Below are positions 9,501 through 16,388 of a DNA stretch of 20,292 nt, piece by piece. The position numbers and the translations under genes were made by a program. The stretch spans positions 1-20,292 of the IMG/VR virus record IMGVR_UViG_3300013797_000020. The stretch is one strand, 5' to 3'. Positions within the stretch are counted from its first letter, which is position 1; every line of letters starts with the position of its first letter. The DNA comes from a virus. The notes below the pieces were generated by a model, which saw only the letters and a list, made by a program, of their open reading frames with translations, made no database searches and was not told where the DNA came from.

Positions 9501-9854
9501 TGCTAACAATCTTGTACCTTTTGATAAAAGAATACCACCACCAACAGTTCCAGCAAAATTAGTTATTGCCTCTATAGAACCACCATAAGTAGGTATACCA
9601 CTTTCATCAACTTTTCTATCAGAAAATTCTTTTTCTAGATAAGAAGTATCACCAGTAAAAGCTGAATAAAGAGTTGCAACAGGAAGTACAGTTGTATCAT
9701 GTATAGCGTTTCTTAATTGTCTAGTAATGCTATCATCTATAGAAGCGTTATATGCTTCTATCTCACTACCTCTTCTAACTGCTCTTTGAGATCTTGTACC
9801 TCTTTCTAATTCATTTCTTATTTCGTTATATAACTCAGTTATTTTTTTATCCAT
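3537..9854 (-). CDS. giant internal-virion-like protein (2105 aa) with HExxH metallopeptidase motif
   Basis: The largest protein of the window and the last gene of the structural operon. The N-terminal part has two hydrophobic stretches (about 88-115, Gly-rich, and 193-215). A Lys/Glu-rich coiled-coil region spans about 730-1060 and another helical region about 1400-1540. At 1117-1121 stands HELVH, preceded by a beta-strand and GIV, with downstream acidic helices (EAKDELVPKFLE) that could give the third zinc ligand. This is a plausible gluzincin-type peptidase of the kind found inside large polyvalent phage proteins. The C-terminal 300 residues show helical segments with an aromatic/proline pattern (HFPNYGINLHP, PYMKYAVNYPKMIY) seen in podovirus ejection proteins, and a hydrophobic stretch at about 2018-2036. 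Size and position match T7 gp16 or the place of the N4 virion RNA polymerase, but I see no RNA polymerase motifs. The start overlaps the previous gene by 16 nt, with AGGGAT upstream. Confidence 0.75.
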   Translation of the reverse strand: MDKKITELYNEIRNELERGTRSQRAVRRGSEIEAYNASIDDSITRQLRNAIHDTTVLPVATLYSAFTGDTSYLEKEFSDRKVDESGIPTYGGSIEAITNFAGTVGGGILLSKGTRLLANKYLTDKLSKLSSKPITTTILGKAKRKPSELTPSDIMAAETYMAFVEGADATVKENTSLDLENQKVDIKEFDTLDLGKNVGTSLALASVFYLPFTVYSKATNALQNRVFSAKLANAGSAKFDTSAIQKVTGKDIKPIDLIVRMALENKGYAIVKKKDGSFQEIKKGLNENLYYEKIDEDEANKLVDKYNSVFIDEETNKIISNIMPDRKSPFIFKGKIEDNGNTLVIDTKTAKITPEAIRKQVAGKPLFSLSDQNYKEPTVGSNRKIKKSLEAEYEILIDDAIKAFKEEGSIIDKAKRVADKVATSLGKGNDKKVKAIIRKRVFNEWRQNEGTNFSEEEKIKITISDALRDIKDVMVGQKSFIDGDEIPVTDSLDDTSIKEVKEKFFKENREEVLDHFTERIEDLREDRIDEEGIKKIREAIEKDLEAEDLQYLDIVKEENTKKNSAGEIISDNEMSEPTHRKIAKRNKLKYAYDMYEDGKSFKYRIVPNMEKIDDFLFGEKKKGMVKERTKLSEKIKDIEKKTKYIKGREKVKNTVLGILDVLDRYTKALYRHAGDKYQRKSSTILSGNFQKKGILGDIGNIKNKRIYSIEFSRGTNKNNFYGKRKYKTNSKYKTNMLLDEFMRLKNKPKDGFFRVTYLNVDDLKRKLEKLKKEIEESKIAEKDELKNLIEITIKNIDENLAKKETVEKTLESFKKYIEGIEANNPSENFRNMIIKRKIAEDGTFVSAYHNKIQQNIKELKDKLKNLKKDSDEFKKIEKKIKENENKLNKDPLEDKEFIKEFMKENKWLYKYKNKSLKELFIKEKEMIEKEIKKLKENLKNTADENEIEKEKIKEEIESLKNEKDGLIENMGEVNKIYSKYDEILENIYTKEIVEKLEDIKRKYAEPEYEEVIKKYEKENETVRKYIEEYIEKNQLEDKAKIDEIFDNIQTKIYLGNNKNIVPNVKIEDIEIVDTMSAIQNAEIAIDTSSSIVKGILRINRKLIDDAEDINLLRGIVHELVHMSDEFLKIKAKETNLDYDFDLFRQTIIEFLESDQGSKYKKLFKINEPRFYLLNNEAKDELVPKFLEVIFSHEMLDHQKNVVLRNIYKSKANKKLLKDFYNFINNSLIEEERKKFKFVLNEYKRSIFNAINSDATIKLAIQKKFTNRFKEYATGNSYLDPLIEHEVFQNMSEYVDNIGLLEIFKIDEQKQAIEKIASMHKGFEDQLIKQVSSSKDWFTKKIFDGLSVENKNILDYHLGRAMYNGMHRIDNALEFLKGEINTRKRTNWKKFFINVKDDVEEVLDALALEDTSNRNKIRKHLYRKIEKLKGDIALKKEINEIKLANDLIKERGRLISNMDLKIEWYNTINKDKPKIEKKLGEILAKKRIEYFLKNNSKEFLDTHLKALENNIDNFNEAVKNWKIHETILKREGQYEQLFGFNPDLKFENLDRKIYLMQHKPKSSKYRTLKTIKLDKYTRMYMVLADEPNVKVGDQDPIIVEFSPKNFEKGIYNAKVFAKVYKDPKRGWYIKNKNNYKAYIGKDSNFKVITKKNHSELLYKLSADEMFNLKLNGLHDDFADIRISTMYQRNIYLYKSHSLARNFRAYQMKILQDAKVVINKLDYEELSPELQEKYIAFKTKDYGTLYVQRRFKHQLLGSKGFNFKVMTKPLKNLPELKYFIEAKVLRSLIGIAKIIKGVTINYNLASYINSSISSYITYALASNNPQEFISNIKKARRLIDQYKKDMTELTKIKNEIMAKEVDGLEVSDVTKKYNEILEKIKDNPLHDAFNNGLASTLRQDALKVNAYKENELFKTIRPLFRDKQAYEFMKIWFGLPDTKLGMKLGEYFDNTEMLPKLALYIDGLNSGLNRTTAAQKVIMHFPNYGINLHPVISGFELISPYMKYAVNYPKMIYMFSRNKPKATLVVSLTALFAPGITYSENLNKREEWFKDNHFIKLGDETYYYIGSWFPTMPPITSGNFNTSVVLSEDALFRLVFPFDLWPFVHTK
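8712..8730. repeat. perfect 19-bp inverted repeat of the TGGTTCT motif inside the giant gene
   Basis: AGAACCAAC and GTTGGTTCT face each other around a single A. Each half contains one copy of the dispersed motif. The structure looks like a protein-binding palindrome, not an RNA hairpin, because there is no room for a loop. Confidence 0.65.
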
Positions 9855-11488
9855 TTTTTTAATCCCTGTTCTATTGATTTAGCTATACCTTTATCATTTA
9901 CTTGTGACCAAAATGTTTCTAAAATAACAGTATCAAGAAAAATGTCTTTAACATCATCTTTTGTTAACATAACATTAGTTTTCTTTTTTGGTAACCATAC
10001 TTTATAGGTTTCTTCATATAAAGGGTTTTTTGCTATTTCTTTAACTGAATTAATTACTGATCTTATATCTTCACCTGCTATATTTTCAAAACCTTTCTCT
10101 TCTAATATATCTGAAACTCTATCTTTTTCCCAATCCCAAGTTCCTACAGTACTTGCAAGATTTCTCCCTAATACTACAAATCTGTTTTTGAAGTTGGTTC
10201 CTCTTAATGTTTCATCAATAGTATATGGATCATAACCATCATTTACTTGCAATAAATATATTGTCCTTCTAAGCCCTTCAGATACTCCAGGTAGTATTTT
10301 TTCTTCACCCCCTATTTGTCCTAACTTATAAAGATCCACAAAAGGACTTAGCAGGTATTTCAAAGATAGTGTCAAAGCTCCACTTTTAGTTGCATATGCA
10401 AACATTCCATAAAGAAATGATTTATCATTAAGTAAATCTTCTGACAAGTAACTGGAACCAAATGCTTTTATTATTCTTCTTTCTACTTCTGGACTATCTA
10501 TATTACTTCTACTTAGTATCGTTCCTACTATTTTGTTTCTTTCCTCCATTGGCATACTAACATTATCAAGAGTTTCAGCTAATTTTACAAATGCTGTACC
10601 TTTTATTGCATCTGCTTCTTTTTTATCTAAATATGAAGATATTTTGTTTACATGGTTTAAAATTTTCATTACTTGATTTTTACCATCAGAATAATCAATA
10701 TTTAAGTTTTTTATCATTGGTTCTAATATTCTTATTGCCATTTCTCCTCTGGTTCTACTATCTTGTATAGAATTAAATACTCTATCTAAATTTGCACCAA
10801 AAGACTTATAGTTTCCTCCAGGGTTTTTAAAAAATAAAGGTATATTACCATAAGCTATTGTTGATATACCGTCTTTACCAGTTAATAGTTTAACTGCATT
10901 AGTTTGTTTGTTAGGTTTTCTTATGCCTGGATAACTATTTATATTTGCCAAACTATTTACACCTGGATAACTATTTATATTTTTACCTAGGTAACTGTAG
11001 TTATTCTGAAAAAGTAATGAAAGTGGTATAATATTTCCATCTATTATAGCAAATGTTGTTTTTTTATCTTCTATTGTTGGTATACCAAAATCATTTATTG
11101 TATAACCCTGAGTATATCCATTAAAGAGTTTTATTTGTCCTTTGTTTTCATTTTCAAATTTTTGTTCTTCAAGCTTAAGTTTTCTTTCTTTTATATCTAA
11201 TGCTTTTTTTTCTACATCAAGTGAAGACTCAGATATTTTGAGTTGTTTTTCAGCTATCTCTTGACTTAATGTATCAAAATAGGCATCTTGCATTAACTTT
11301 GTTGTTTGTATTAGTTCTTGGTTCTTCCTTGCTTCTTCTTGTTCAAGAAGTGTCAACATTTTTACTGCTAAAGAACCGGCTGTATTAAAAGCATTAATAG
11401 AGTTAGACATAAAATTAGAAGCAACTGAACTAGTCTTGCTAGCTAAAGAACCACCTGCTGTTAATGCTTCCATATAAGGGTTTTTCAT
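9839..11488 (-). CDS. structural protein with coiled coil, probable ejection-complex component
   Basis: A 549-aa protein that I cannot assign by motif. Residues 1-45 are Ala/Ser/Gly-rich, about 46-116 form a long charged helix or coiled coil (EQEEARKNQE..., KKALDIKERKLKLEEQK), and residues 170-188 carry a short duplicated NINSYPG unit. The rest is mixed helical with many Lys/Glu/Asn. It lies between a small Ala/Gly-rich hydrophobic protein and the giant protein, so by size and order it could play the part of T7 gp15. This is inferred from synteny only. It has GGGGGA as ribosome site, starts one base before the end of the upstream gene region, and overlaps the next start by 16 nt. Confidence 0.7.
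   Translation of the reverse strand: MKNPYMEALTAGGSLASKTSSVASNFMSNSINAFNTAGSLAVKMLTLLEQEEARKNQELIQTTKLMQDAYFDTLSQEIAEKQLKISESSLDVEKKALDIKERKLKLEEQKFENENKGQIKLFNGYTQGYTINDFGIPTIEDKKTTFAIIDGNIIPLSLLFQNNYSYLGKNINSYPGVNSLANINSYPGIRKPNKQTNAVKLLTGKDGISTIAYGNIPLFFKNPGGNYKSFGANLDRVFNSIQDSRTRGEMAIRILEPMIKNLNIDYSDGKNQVMKILNHVNKISSYLDKKEADAIKGTAFVKLAETLDNVSMPMEERNKIVGTILSRSNIDSPEVERRIIKAFGSSYLSEDLLNDKSFLYGMFAYATKSGALTLSLKYLLSPFVDLYKLGQIGGEEKILPGVSEGLRRTIYLLQVNDGYDPYTIDETLRGTNFKNRFVVLGRNLASTVGTWDWEKDRVSDILEEKGFENIAGEDIRSVINSVKEIAKNPLYEETYKVWLPKKKTNVMLTKDDVKDIFLDTVILETFWSQVNDKGIAKSIEQGLKKWIKK
10926..10982 (-). repeat. in-frame tandem repeat in the 549-aa structural gene
   Basis: The 21-bp unit CCTGGATAACTATTTATATTT at 10926-10946 recurs exactly at 10962-10982, a period of 36 bp (12 codons). 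It gives NINSYPG twice in the protein (residues 170-176 and 182-188). A weaker third relative (YSYLGKN) follows just to the right on the plus strand. Confidence 0.75.
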
Positions 11489-11489
11489 T

Positions 11490-11879
11490 CTATTCCCCCA
11501 TATATCTTCTAGTTAATTCTTCTCTTAGTGTTTTAATCCTTGCTAACTCTTCTTTTGTTTTATCCCATTGTTCTCTAGCTATTCCTAGTTGATTTTTAGC
11601 AAGTTTGTAATTCTGAAAACCTAACCATAAAGAACCAAGGGTGGATAGTCCTTGAGCTATGCCAAGTGCTGGAACAATATATTTTCCATATATTCCACTG
11701 TTCATATTTTTTTGAGTTTTATAAAAATCAATTTTAGTTTTATAAAGATCAACTAGTGTATTTTTTAGTATGTCATCAATGTTTGGTTGTTGAGGTGTAA
11801 CAACTATTGGTGAGCTTAAAAAGTCCCTTAGAAAATAATTATTACTAAATCCTGATAATGTAGGAAAATTTTCTCCCAT
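11490..11879 (-). CDS. small virion-like protein with hydrophobic segment (possible gp14-like)
   Basis: A 129-aa protein. Residues 62-90 (SGIYGKYIVPALGIAQGLSTLGSLWLGFQN) are a Gly/Ala/Leu-rich hydrophobic segment, followed by an amphipathic charged helix (LAKNQLGIAREQWDKTKEELARI). Podovirus pore-forming internal proteins such as T7 gp14 often combine a membrane-active segment with a helix of the LAKxQ...Q pattern. With a 549-aa and a 2105-aa protein downstream, a role in the DNA-ejection channel is a reasonable inference. The start is supported by AAGGAT 7 nt upstream. No enzyme motif is seen. Confidence 0.68.
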   Translation of the reverse strand: MGENFPTLSGFSNNYFLRDFLSSPIVVTPQQPNIDDILKNTLVDLYKTKIDFYKTQKNMNSGIYGKYIVPALGIAQGLSTLGSLWLGFQNYKLAKNQLGIAREQWDKTKEELARIKTLREELTRRYMGE

Positions 11880-11890
11880 AATATATCCTT

Positions 11891-12205
11891 TTATATTCTT
11901 TGAACATTATATTTACTCACAAACCTTATTTTAGCTTTCTCCATATTACCTTCTCTTGCTATTCTATTAGCTTTCTCCTGAGGTATTTTTAGGTTGTTCA
12001 TTATTTCTCTTACATTAATTCCATTATCATCAACTCTTTTTGGTTCTTTCATTCTTTCTATTGTTTTAACATCATTTTCAGAAACTATAATAGGTACTTC
12101 AAAAGGAATAACTTTTCCATTTACTTTTACATAGCCTTCTCTAAATGCATTATCTGTTGCTGGTTTAACTATTATCTTTACTCCATTTATTTTTGATCTA
12201 GACAT
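11891..12205 (-). CDS. small protein downstream of the capsid gene, unknown function
   Basis: A 104-aa basic protein that I do not recognise. Its first half looks like a small beta-sheet domain (INGVKIIVKPATD, GYVKVNGKVIPFEVPIIVSE), its second half is helical (VREIMNNLKIPQEKANRIAREG) and ends in a short strand. Small proteins right after the capsid gene in phages are often capsid decoration or head-completion proteins; this is only position-based. AAGGAG lies 7 nt before ATG. A 42-bp gap containing a perfect hairpin separates it from the capsid gene. Confidence 0.68.
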   Translation of the reverse strand: MSRSKINGVKIIVKPATDNAFREGYVKVNGKVIPFEVPIIVSENDVKTIERMKEPKRVDDNGINVREIMNNLKIPQEKANRIAREGNMEKAKIRFVSKYNVQRI

Positions 12206-12224
12206 TTGCTAACTCCTTTTATTA

Positions 12225-12253
12225 ATATAAGAACCAACAGGTGGTTCTTATAT
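12225..12253 (-). promoter_or_regulatory. 12-bp perfect hairpin at the 3' end of the capsid gene
   Basis: Arms ATATAAGAACCA (12225-12236) and TGGTTCTTATAT (12242-12253) pair perfectly around a 5-nt loop (ACAGG on the plus strand). The minus-strand transcript passes the capsid stop codon (12248-12250) inside the first arm. No run of T follows on the minus strand, so it does not look like a classic intrinsic terminator. It is better read as a weak attenuator, an RNA stabiliser or processing site, or as a DNA-level pair of the TGGTTCT motif. Confidence 0.6.
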
Positions 12254-13324
12254 GTTAAATATTGCTTTTACTAATCCAATTCTTTCTGGATTGATAGTCA
12301 ATGCTCCTAACCAAGACTTCCAACCAACCAATTGTGTTCTATTAAGTGGATCTGATTTATCATTGGTATCAAGTCCTTTAACAACTACTTCAATTCTCTT
12401 TTTGCCTCTAATAGGAACATTAGCTGTATGCTCCTTACCTAGAACCAACATATAACCAATATATTCTCCAGAAGTACCTGTTTCTTCAGTTAGCATATTT
12501 TCATTTTCTATTAATCTAATATCCTTTATCATACCAATTTCACCATCTAGTACTTTTATACCAGAAGCATATTTTTCTAGTGGTACAAAATCTGGATTAT
12601 CCTTCATTGCTTCTCCCATCATAGGGTTAACAATACCAATATACCTTGACCATACTGGTTCTGTTCCATAATTTGGACTTGCTTTTAAGATTTGATTTAC
12701 ATATTTAGCTCCACTTAGCTTCAATTGTAAACTTATCTTTCTAGCAGAATTACTAAATTCGGTACTAGTAACATTATTATCTGGAGCTGTATTACCAGTG
12801 ATATCCTGTAGATGTCCTGCACTATTTATATATAAATCTCTATAAAAACCATCAATATAAAATGAAGCTACATCAGAGTATTGCTTAACATTTTCAGCTA
12901 CTGTATACATATCGTGGAATAAATTAGTCTCTTCAGTAACTTTCATCCACATACCAATAGGAAATACTTCAGTCTGTAGTTCTACTACTTTCATTTGTCC
13001 ATTTTCAGAACCACTGTCTCCTTCAGGCAAGATTATGTTATTGTACGCATTTGGTTCTATTAATGTAGCTATTCCTTCTCCTGCTGTTGTTACATTATTT
13101 CCTGTATAGTTTAGATAGATGTTATTTGCGATCATAAGATCCTTCATTGGTACCCATCTTCTAAATTTAATAGTTTTACCACTATTTTCTGGCAAAGCTT
13201 TTTGAATAGATGCAAATCTATCAAAGATAGTTTTTTGTGCAACCTCAGTAGTCATAAGCTTATCTAAATAAGCTTGTTGAGGTGCACCTAATCCACTACC
13301 TTGTGTTCCGTAAGTAAGTGCCAT
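12248..13324 (-). CDS. major capsid protein, N4-gp56 family
   Basis: A 358-aa protein that resembles the N4-gp56 family of HK97-fold capsid proteins. The N-terminus (MALTYGTQGSG) is followed by a helix with TEVAQKTIFDRFASIQKALPENSGKTIKFRRW, then a loop of the E-loop type, ELQTEVFPIGMWMKVTEE, the segment RDLYINSAGH, and the SGAKYVNQILKASPNYG helix before the last beta strands (RIEVVVKGLDTND..., LVGWKSWLGALTI). It would form the capsid shell. Its length is usual for the family. AAGGAG stands 7 nt before ATG and the scaffold-like gene precedes it, as expected for a head module. Confidence 0.85.
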   Translation of the reverse strand: MALTYGTQGSGLGAPQQAYLDKLMTTEVAQKTIFDRFASIQKALPENSGKTIKFRRWVPMKDLMIANNIYLNYTGNNVTTAGEGIATLIEPNAYNNIILPEGDSGSENGQMKVVELQTEVFPIGMWMKVTEETNLFHDMYTVAENVKQYSDVASFYIDGFYRDLYINSAGHLQDITGNTAPDNNVTSTEFSNSARKISLQLKLSGAKYVNQILKASPNYGTEPVWSRYIGIVNPMMGEAMKDNPDFVPLEKYASGIKVLDGEIGMIKDIRLIENENMLTEETGTSGEYIGYMLVLGKEHTANVPIRGKKRIEVVVKGLDTNDKSDPLNRTQLVGWKSWLGALTINPERIGLVKAIFNI

Positions 13325-13327
13325 TTT

Positions 13328-14305
13328 TTACTCCTTGAATATTTGTTTTTCTAGTTCTTCAAGTGAGACATTATCATCCCACACCTTATCGTAATCATCA
13401 TATTTATTAACTACAGTTCTTTTTTTGGTTTGTTTTTTTTGAACTGCAGTTGTTGGTTCTTTTTGTTCTTGTTGAGGTTTAACAATATTACTTGCAATTG
13501 ATACATAGGCATCAATCCAACTAATTGATGGATTTAGCGCTTTAAGTTTTACTGTTTCTGGATATACCTCATCAAATTCTCCAGATAAAACAGATCCAAC
13601 AAAAGCTTTGAAAAGATTAATATCTGACATAATCTCTTGTTGAAATCCTTCTTCCATCTGGTTGTATGTATCAAGTACTTTCCCAGACTCTTTTGGGTAA
13701 GTTTTAGAAAACTCATTCCAAAAATCAATAACAGGATTGTCCTGTTTTTGCTCTACTTCTGGTTCATATTTTGGTTTTTCTTTTTTATTATCTTCTTCAA
13801 AAAAGTCATCTTCAAAATCATAATCCTCATTAGCTAACTTAATGTTATATTTGTTAGCTAAATACTCTAATGCTTCTTGCTTGCCTTCTTTTATATCAGC
13901 AAGTGCTTTAATATCAGCTGGTTCTAATCCTGTTTTTTCAATAATATCTATTGCTTGTCTAAAAGGTTTGATACGAGACATTTTAAACTCGTAATCAAGT
14001 CCTTTTTGCATCAATACAATAGCTTCGTCTTCACTTTTAACATAAATCTCTCTACCTTTATGCTTTAAAGGTTTTGTAATTAATACTCCATTTGTAGTAT
14101 CTTGTTCTGTTTCTGTTTCCTCTACGTTGGATCCAACATCTTCTTGATTGAAGATATTTTCTTCCTCAACATTTTCTTCCCATACTTTGTCGTATGTATT
14201 CTCATCTTCTACAACATTCCCTTCTTCGGGAGTAGTTGCTAATGTATCTTCTTCAGAGTTAACATTAGCATCCTGAGGAGTAGCTAAAGTTTTATTATCT
14301 TCCAT
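13328..14305 (-). CDS. putative scaffolding protein
   Basis: A 325-aa, very acidic, low-complexity and helical protein directly upstream of the capsid gene and after the portal: the composition and place of a head-assembly scaffold. The first 90 residues are Glu/Asp/Asn-rich, a folded-looking block (95-150) contains KHKGREIYVKSEDEAIVLMQ and TGLEPADIKALADIKEG, and an acidic linker (160-185) and a helical part follow. The motif YDKVW[ED][ED]NV occurs at 38-46 and again at 305-313, next to a basic stretch (KKQTKKRT), typical of a C-terminal capsid-binding helix. The start has AAAGGA upstream; it ends 3 nt before the capsid start. Confidence 0.72.
   Translation of the reverse strand: MEDNKTLATPQDANVNSEEDTLATTPEEGNVVEDENTYDKVWEENVEEENIFNQEDVGSNVEETETEQDTTNGVLITKPLKHKGREIYVKSEDEAIVLMQKGLDYEFKMSRIKPFRQAIDIIEKTGLEPADIKALADIKEGKQEALEYLANKYNIKLANEDYDFEDDFFEEDNKKEKPKYEPEVEQKQDNPVIDFWNEFSKTYPKESGKVLDTYNQMEEGFQQEIMSDINLFKAFVGSVLSGEFDEVYPETVKLKALNPSISWIDAYVSIASNIVKPQQEQKEPTTAVQKKQTKKRTVVNKYDDYDKVWDDNVSLEELEKQIFKE
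13367..13393 (-). other. scaffold motif YDKVWDDNV, C-terminal copy
   Basis: Codons 305-313 encode YDKVWDDNV, preceded by a basic stretch and followed by a short amphipathic helix. This is the expected place of a scaffold's capsid-binding region. Confidence 0.7.
14168..14194 (-). other. scaffold motif YDKVWEENV, N-terminal copy
   Basis: Codons 38-46 of the scaffold-like gene encode YDKVWEENV, nearly identical to codons 305-313 at the other end of the same protein. A short peptide repeated at both ends suggests two equal binding sites on one chain. Confidence 0.7.
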
Positions 14306-14315
14306 TTACATTCCT

Positions 14316-14537
14316 TTATTGTTTTTTAATTTGTTCAATATTATCATAATCTAATGCATAATTCAAGAAATCTCTAAGAATTTTCCTTGCTTTTAACTCA
14401 TCTCTAACACTTTCATTATCTACATTGTCTTCTAATGTATATGTAAGAATACCCTTTTCAATAAATTCTTTTAGAACCAACTCTTGGAAATCTTTATTGT
14501 TCATCAGGTCTTTTGCCATCTGTGACATTGTTTTCAT
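14316..14537 (-). CDS. small protein between portal and scaffold genes
   Basis: A 73-aa helical protein (MKTMSQMAKDLMNNKDFQ...) of unknown function. I choose ATG 14537 over the TTG at 14546 because AAGGAG (14547-14552) lies 9 nt before the ATG but directly abuts the TTG. It overlaps the 3' end of the portal gene by 44 nt in another frame and ends 10 nt before the scaffold start. Small genes at this place are common in podovirus head modules. Confidence 0.7.
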   Translation of the reverse strand: MKTMSQMAKDLMNNKDFQELVLKEFIEKGILTYTLEDNVDNESVRDELKARKILRDFLNYALDYDNIEQIKKQ

Positions 14538-16383
14538 CTGTATCAACTCCTTTCAATTTATTAACTACATCAGCATATTTGTTTGCTACATCAGCATCAA
14601 TAGATGCCAACTCTTTTTGTGCTCTAGCTTCTGTCGCTTTGGTTCTTGCTAATGCATTTTGTGCCAATGCTTGTTCTTTTTGCGCCTTAGCCTGTTTTTC
14701 AGCCATTTCTAGTTGCATCATTTGTTGTTGTAATGGATTTGGCTGCTGTTTGAAATTAGCAACTTTTTCAGATAGATCTGGATAATCAAATAGTTCAAAT
14801 AGTTTAGCAAGTAGTTGTTGTATTATTTCTGGTGGAACAGCACCAGCTTGAACCAAAGATGCGCTTTGTTGCATAAGCATATTTATCTGATTGATCTTTA
14901 TTTGTTTTAATCCATCAGTTCCTATTTGTATTTTTATATCATATTTAGTTGTTTCTTTATCAAATACTTTCTCTACTTCTTGCATAATTAACATCATTGC
15001 TTTTTGAGCTGTTTCTTGATCAAGTTCTTCTAAGTTATATTCTCTTTTTAGTTTTTCAATCATTTTAGCTTTTTCTTCAGCAAATGTGGTTCCAGATATT
15101 TGTAATACTTGTTCTTCAGTTATATAATCTAATATCATCTCTATCCACATAAAGAAAAGTTTTTTTAATCCTCTACTAACATTATTTTCAATATCAAGTA
15201 ATCTTATTTGAGATTGTGTCATTATCGTTTGTGTAGCTGTAGCTGTAGAGTTTTGTAAATCAATTAATCCTTGCATATATTTACTAACTCCAGTTAATCC
15301 CTCCGCTTGGTTCTCTATTATTTGTAATAAGTTATATACACTTGCAGGTAATTCATTAAAACTACCATCCCTAATAACTCTACTTACATCATCAGTAGCA
15401 TTTATTTCAACTACTGGTTTACCCTCCATTAAGTTCTTGAAGTTTATGCTATCTAGTGCTCCTTTTTTAACAAACTTAATACCATTGTTACTCATAGCCA
15501 TATTATCAATAACACCTCTAACAATAGAAGTCATAAACTTTTGTTCATCACTAATTATATCAGCTAATGCTCTACCCCATATATTAAATTCTTCATCATA
15601 AAAAGGAAAATCAATAAAAGGATACCAGCTATATTCATACTCTTCATTAGATAATATTTCTGTATTTTTATCATCATTTATAAAAGATATTACATATACT
15701 TTATCTTTCTTTTTATACCAATATTCATAAAGAAATGTTTCATTATTTTCTTCCCTCTTAAAAGAACCAATCTCTCTATTGTGTAGGTCATCAGTAAACT
15801 CGTCACTATCTTCTTCTTGCAGTCTTTTAAAACTATTTATTGCTTCTTTATCATATATAGGGTTACTTTCTAGTTCTTCATATGTGGTTCTAAATCTATG
15901 AATTATAAATTTACTTTCTTGTAGTGATGAAGCATCTGGATCTGTAAATATATCTTCATTATAAAGAACTTCAGCATATGGTTTGTTTTCTTTTTTATTT
16001 TGGATCCAACTAACTTTAGCAAATGCTATTCCTTCTTTAACCATAACCCTTACAAGAGTTTTTATAAATTTAACCTTATCAAATTCTTTATTGAAAAAGA
16101 AATTTAATAGCTTATTGTCTATGTTTGCCTTATGAATGTCATACCTAGTCCGTGGTTCTAAATTAATTACATCAGAACCAGTTAGGAATGGTTTAACAAG
16201 GTTAGCAATAAGTATTTCTCCGTGCTTTTTAATTAACTTCCATACTATTTTGCTTCTACCCTCTATTTCATTACCATAGGGTTCTCCATTATATTCATCT
16301 GTCCATTTTTTTATTTTGTCATTTATCTTTTGTTTATGTTGTTTTGCATTTTCTAAATCAACAATTATTGTTTGTCTGTTCAC
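14494..16383 (-). CDS. portal protein
   Basis: A 629-aa protein that would form the ring at the capsid vertex for DNA passage. The middle contains the typical segment FNIWGRALADIISDEQKFMTSIVRGVIDNMAMSNNG, then YNLLQIIENQAEGLTGVSKYMQGL and TATATQTIMTQSQIRLLDIE, which I recognise from P22/N4-type portal proteins. The C-terminus (about 540-615) is Gln/Ala/Lys-rich and helical (EMAEKQAKAQKEQALAQNALARTKATEARAQKE), like a barrel or coiled coil. The start is GTG 16383: AAGGAG at 16389-16394 lies 5 nt upstream and overlaps the stop of the preceding gene. It is followed by a small gene, scaffold and capsid, the expected head order. Confidence 0.85.
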   Translation of the reverse strand: MNRQTIIVDLENAKQHKQKINDKIKKWTDEYNGEPYGNEIEGRSKIVWKLIKKHGEILIANLVKPFLTGSDVINLEPRTRYDIHKANIDNKLLNFFFNKEFDKVKFIKTLVRVMVKEGIAFAKVSWIQNKKENKPYAEVLYNEDIFTDPDASSLQESKFIIHRFRTTYEELESNPIYDKEAINSFKRLQEEDSDEFTDDLHNREIGSFKREENNETFLYEYWYKKKDKVYVISFINDDKNTEILSNEEYEYSWYPFIDFPFYDEEFNIWGRALADIISDEQKFMTSIVRGVIDNMAMSNNGIKFVKKGALDSINFKNLMEGKPVVEINATDDVSRVIRDGSFNELPASVYNLLQIIENQAEGLTGVSKYMQGLIDLQNSTATATQTIMTQSQIRLLDIENNVSRGLKKLFFMWIEMILDYITEEQVLQISGTTFAEEKAKMIEKLKREYNLEELDQETAQKAMMLIMQEVEKVFDKETTKYDIKIQIGTDGLKQIKINQINMLMQQSASLVQAGAVPPEIIQQLLAKLFELFDYPDLSEKVANFKQQPNPLQQQMMQLEMAEKQAKAQKEQALAQNALARTKATEARAQKELASIDADVANKYADVVNKLKGVDTDENNVTDGKRPDEQ

Positions 16384-16388
16384 ATTAA

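Noticed and set aside
3537-9854. Giant protein as an N4-type virion RNA polymerase
   Set aside because: The position and size would fit, but I found none of the single-subunit RNA polymerase motifs by eye. A search with profile models would settle it.
12225-12253. Classic intrinsic terminator after the capsid gene
   Set aside because: The stem is strong but no run of T follows it on the minus strand, and the operon continues 21 bp later with a good ribosome site.
14126-14137. 12-bp palindrome GTTGGATCCAAC in the scaffold gene
   Set aside because: A single occurrence in coding sequence, with no partner site of the same form and no link to the dispersed motif that I could support.
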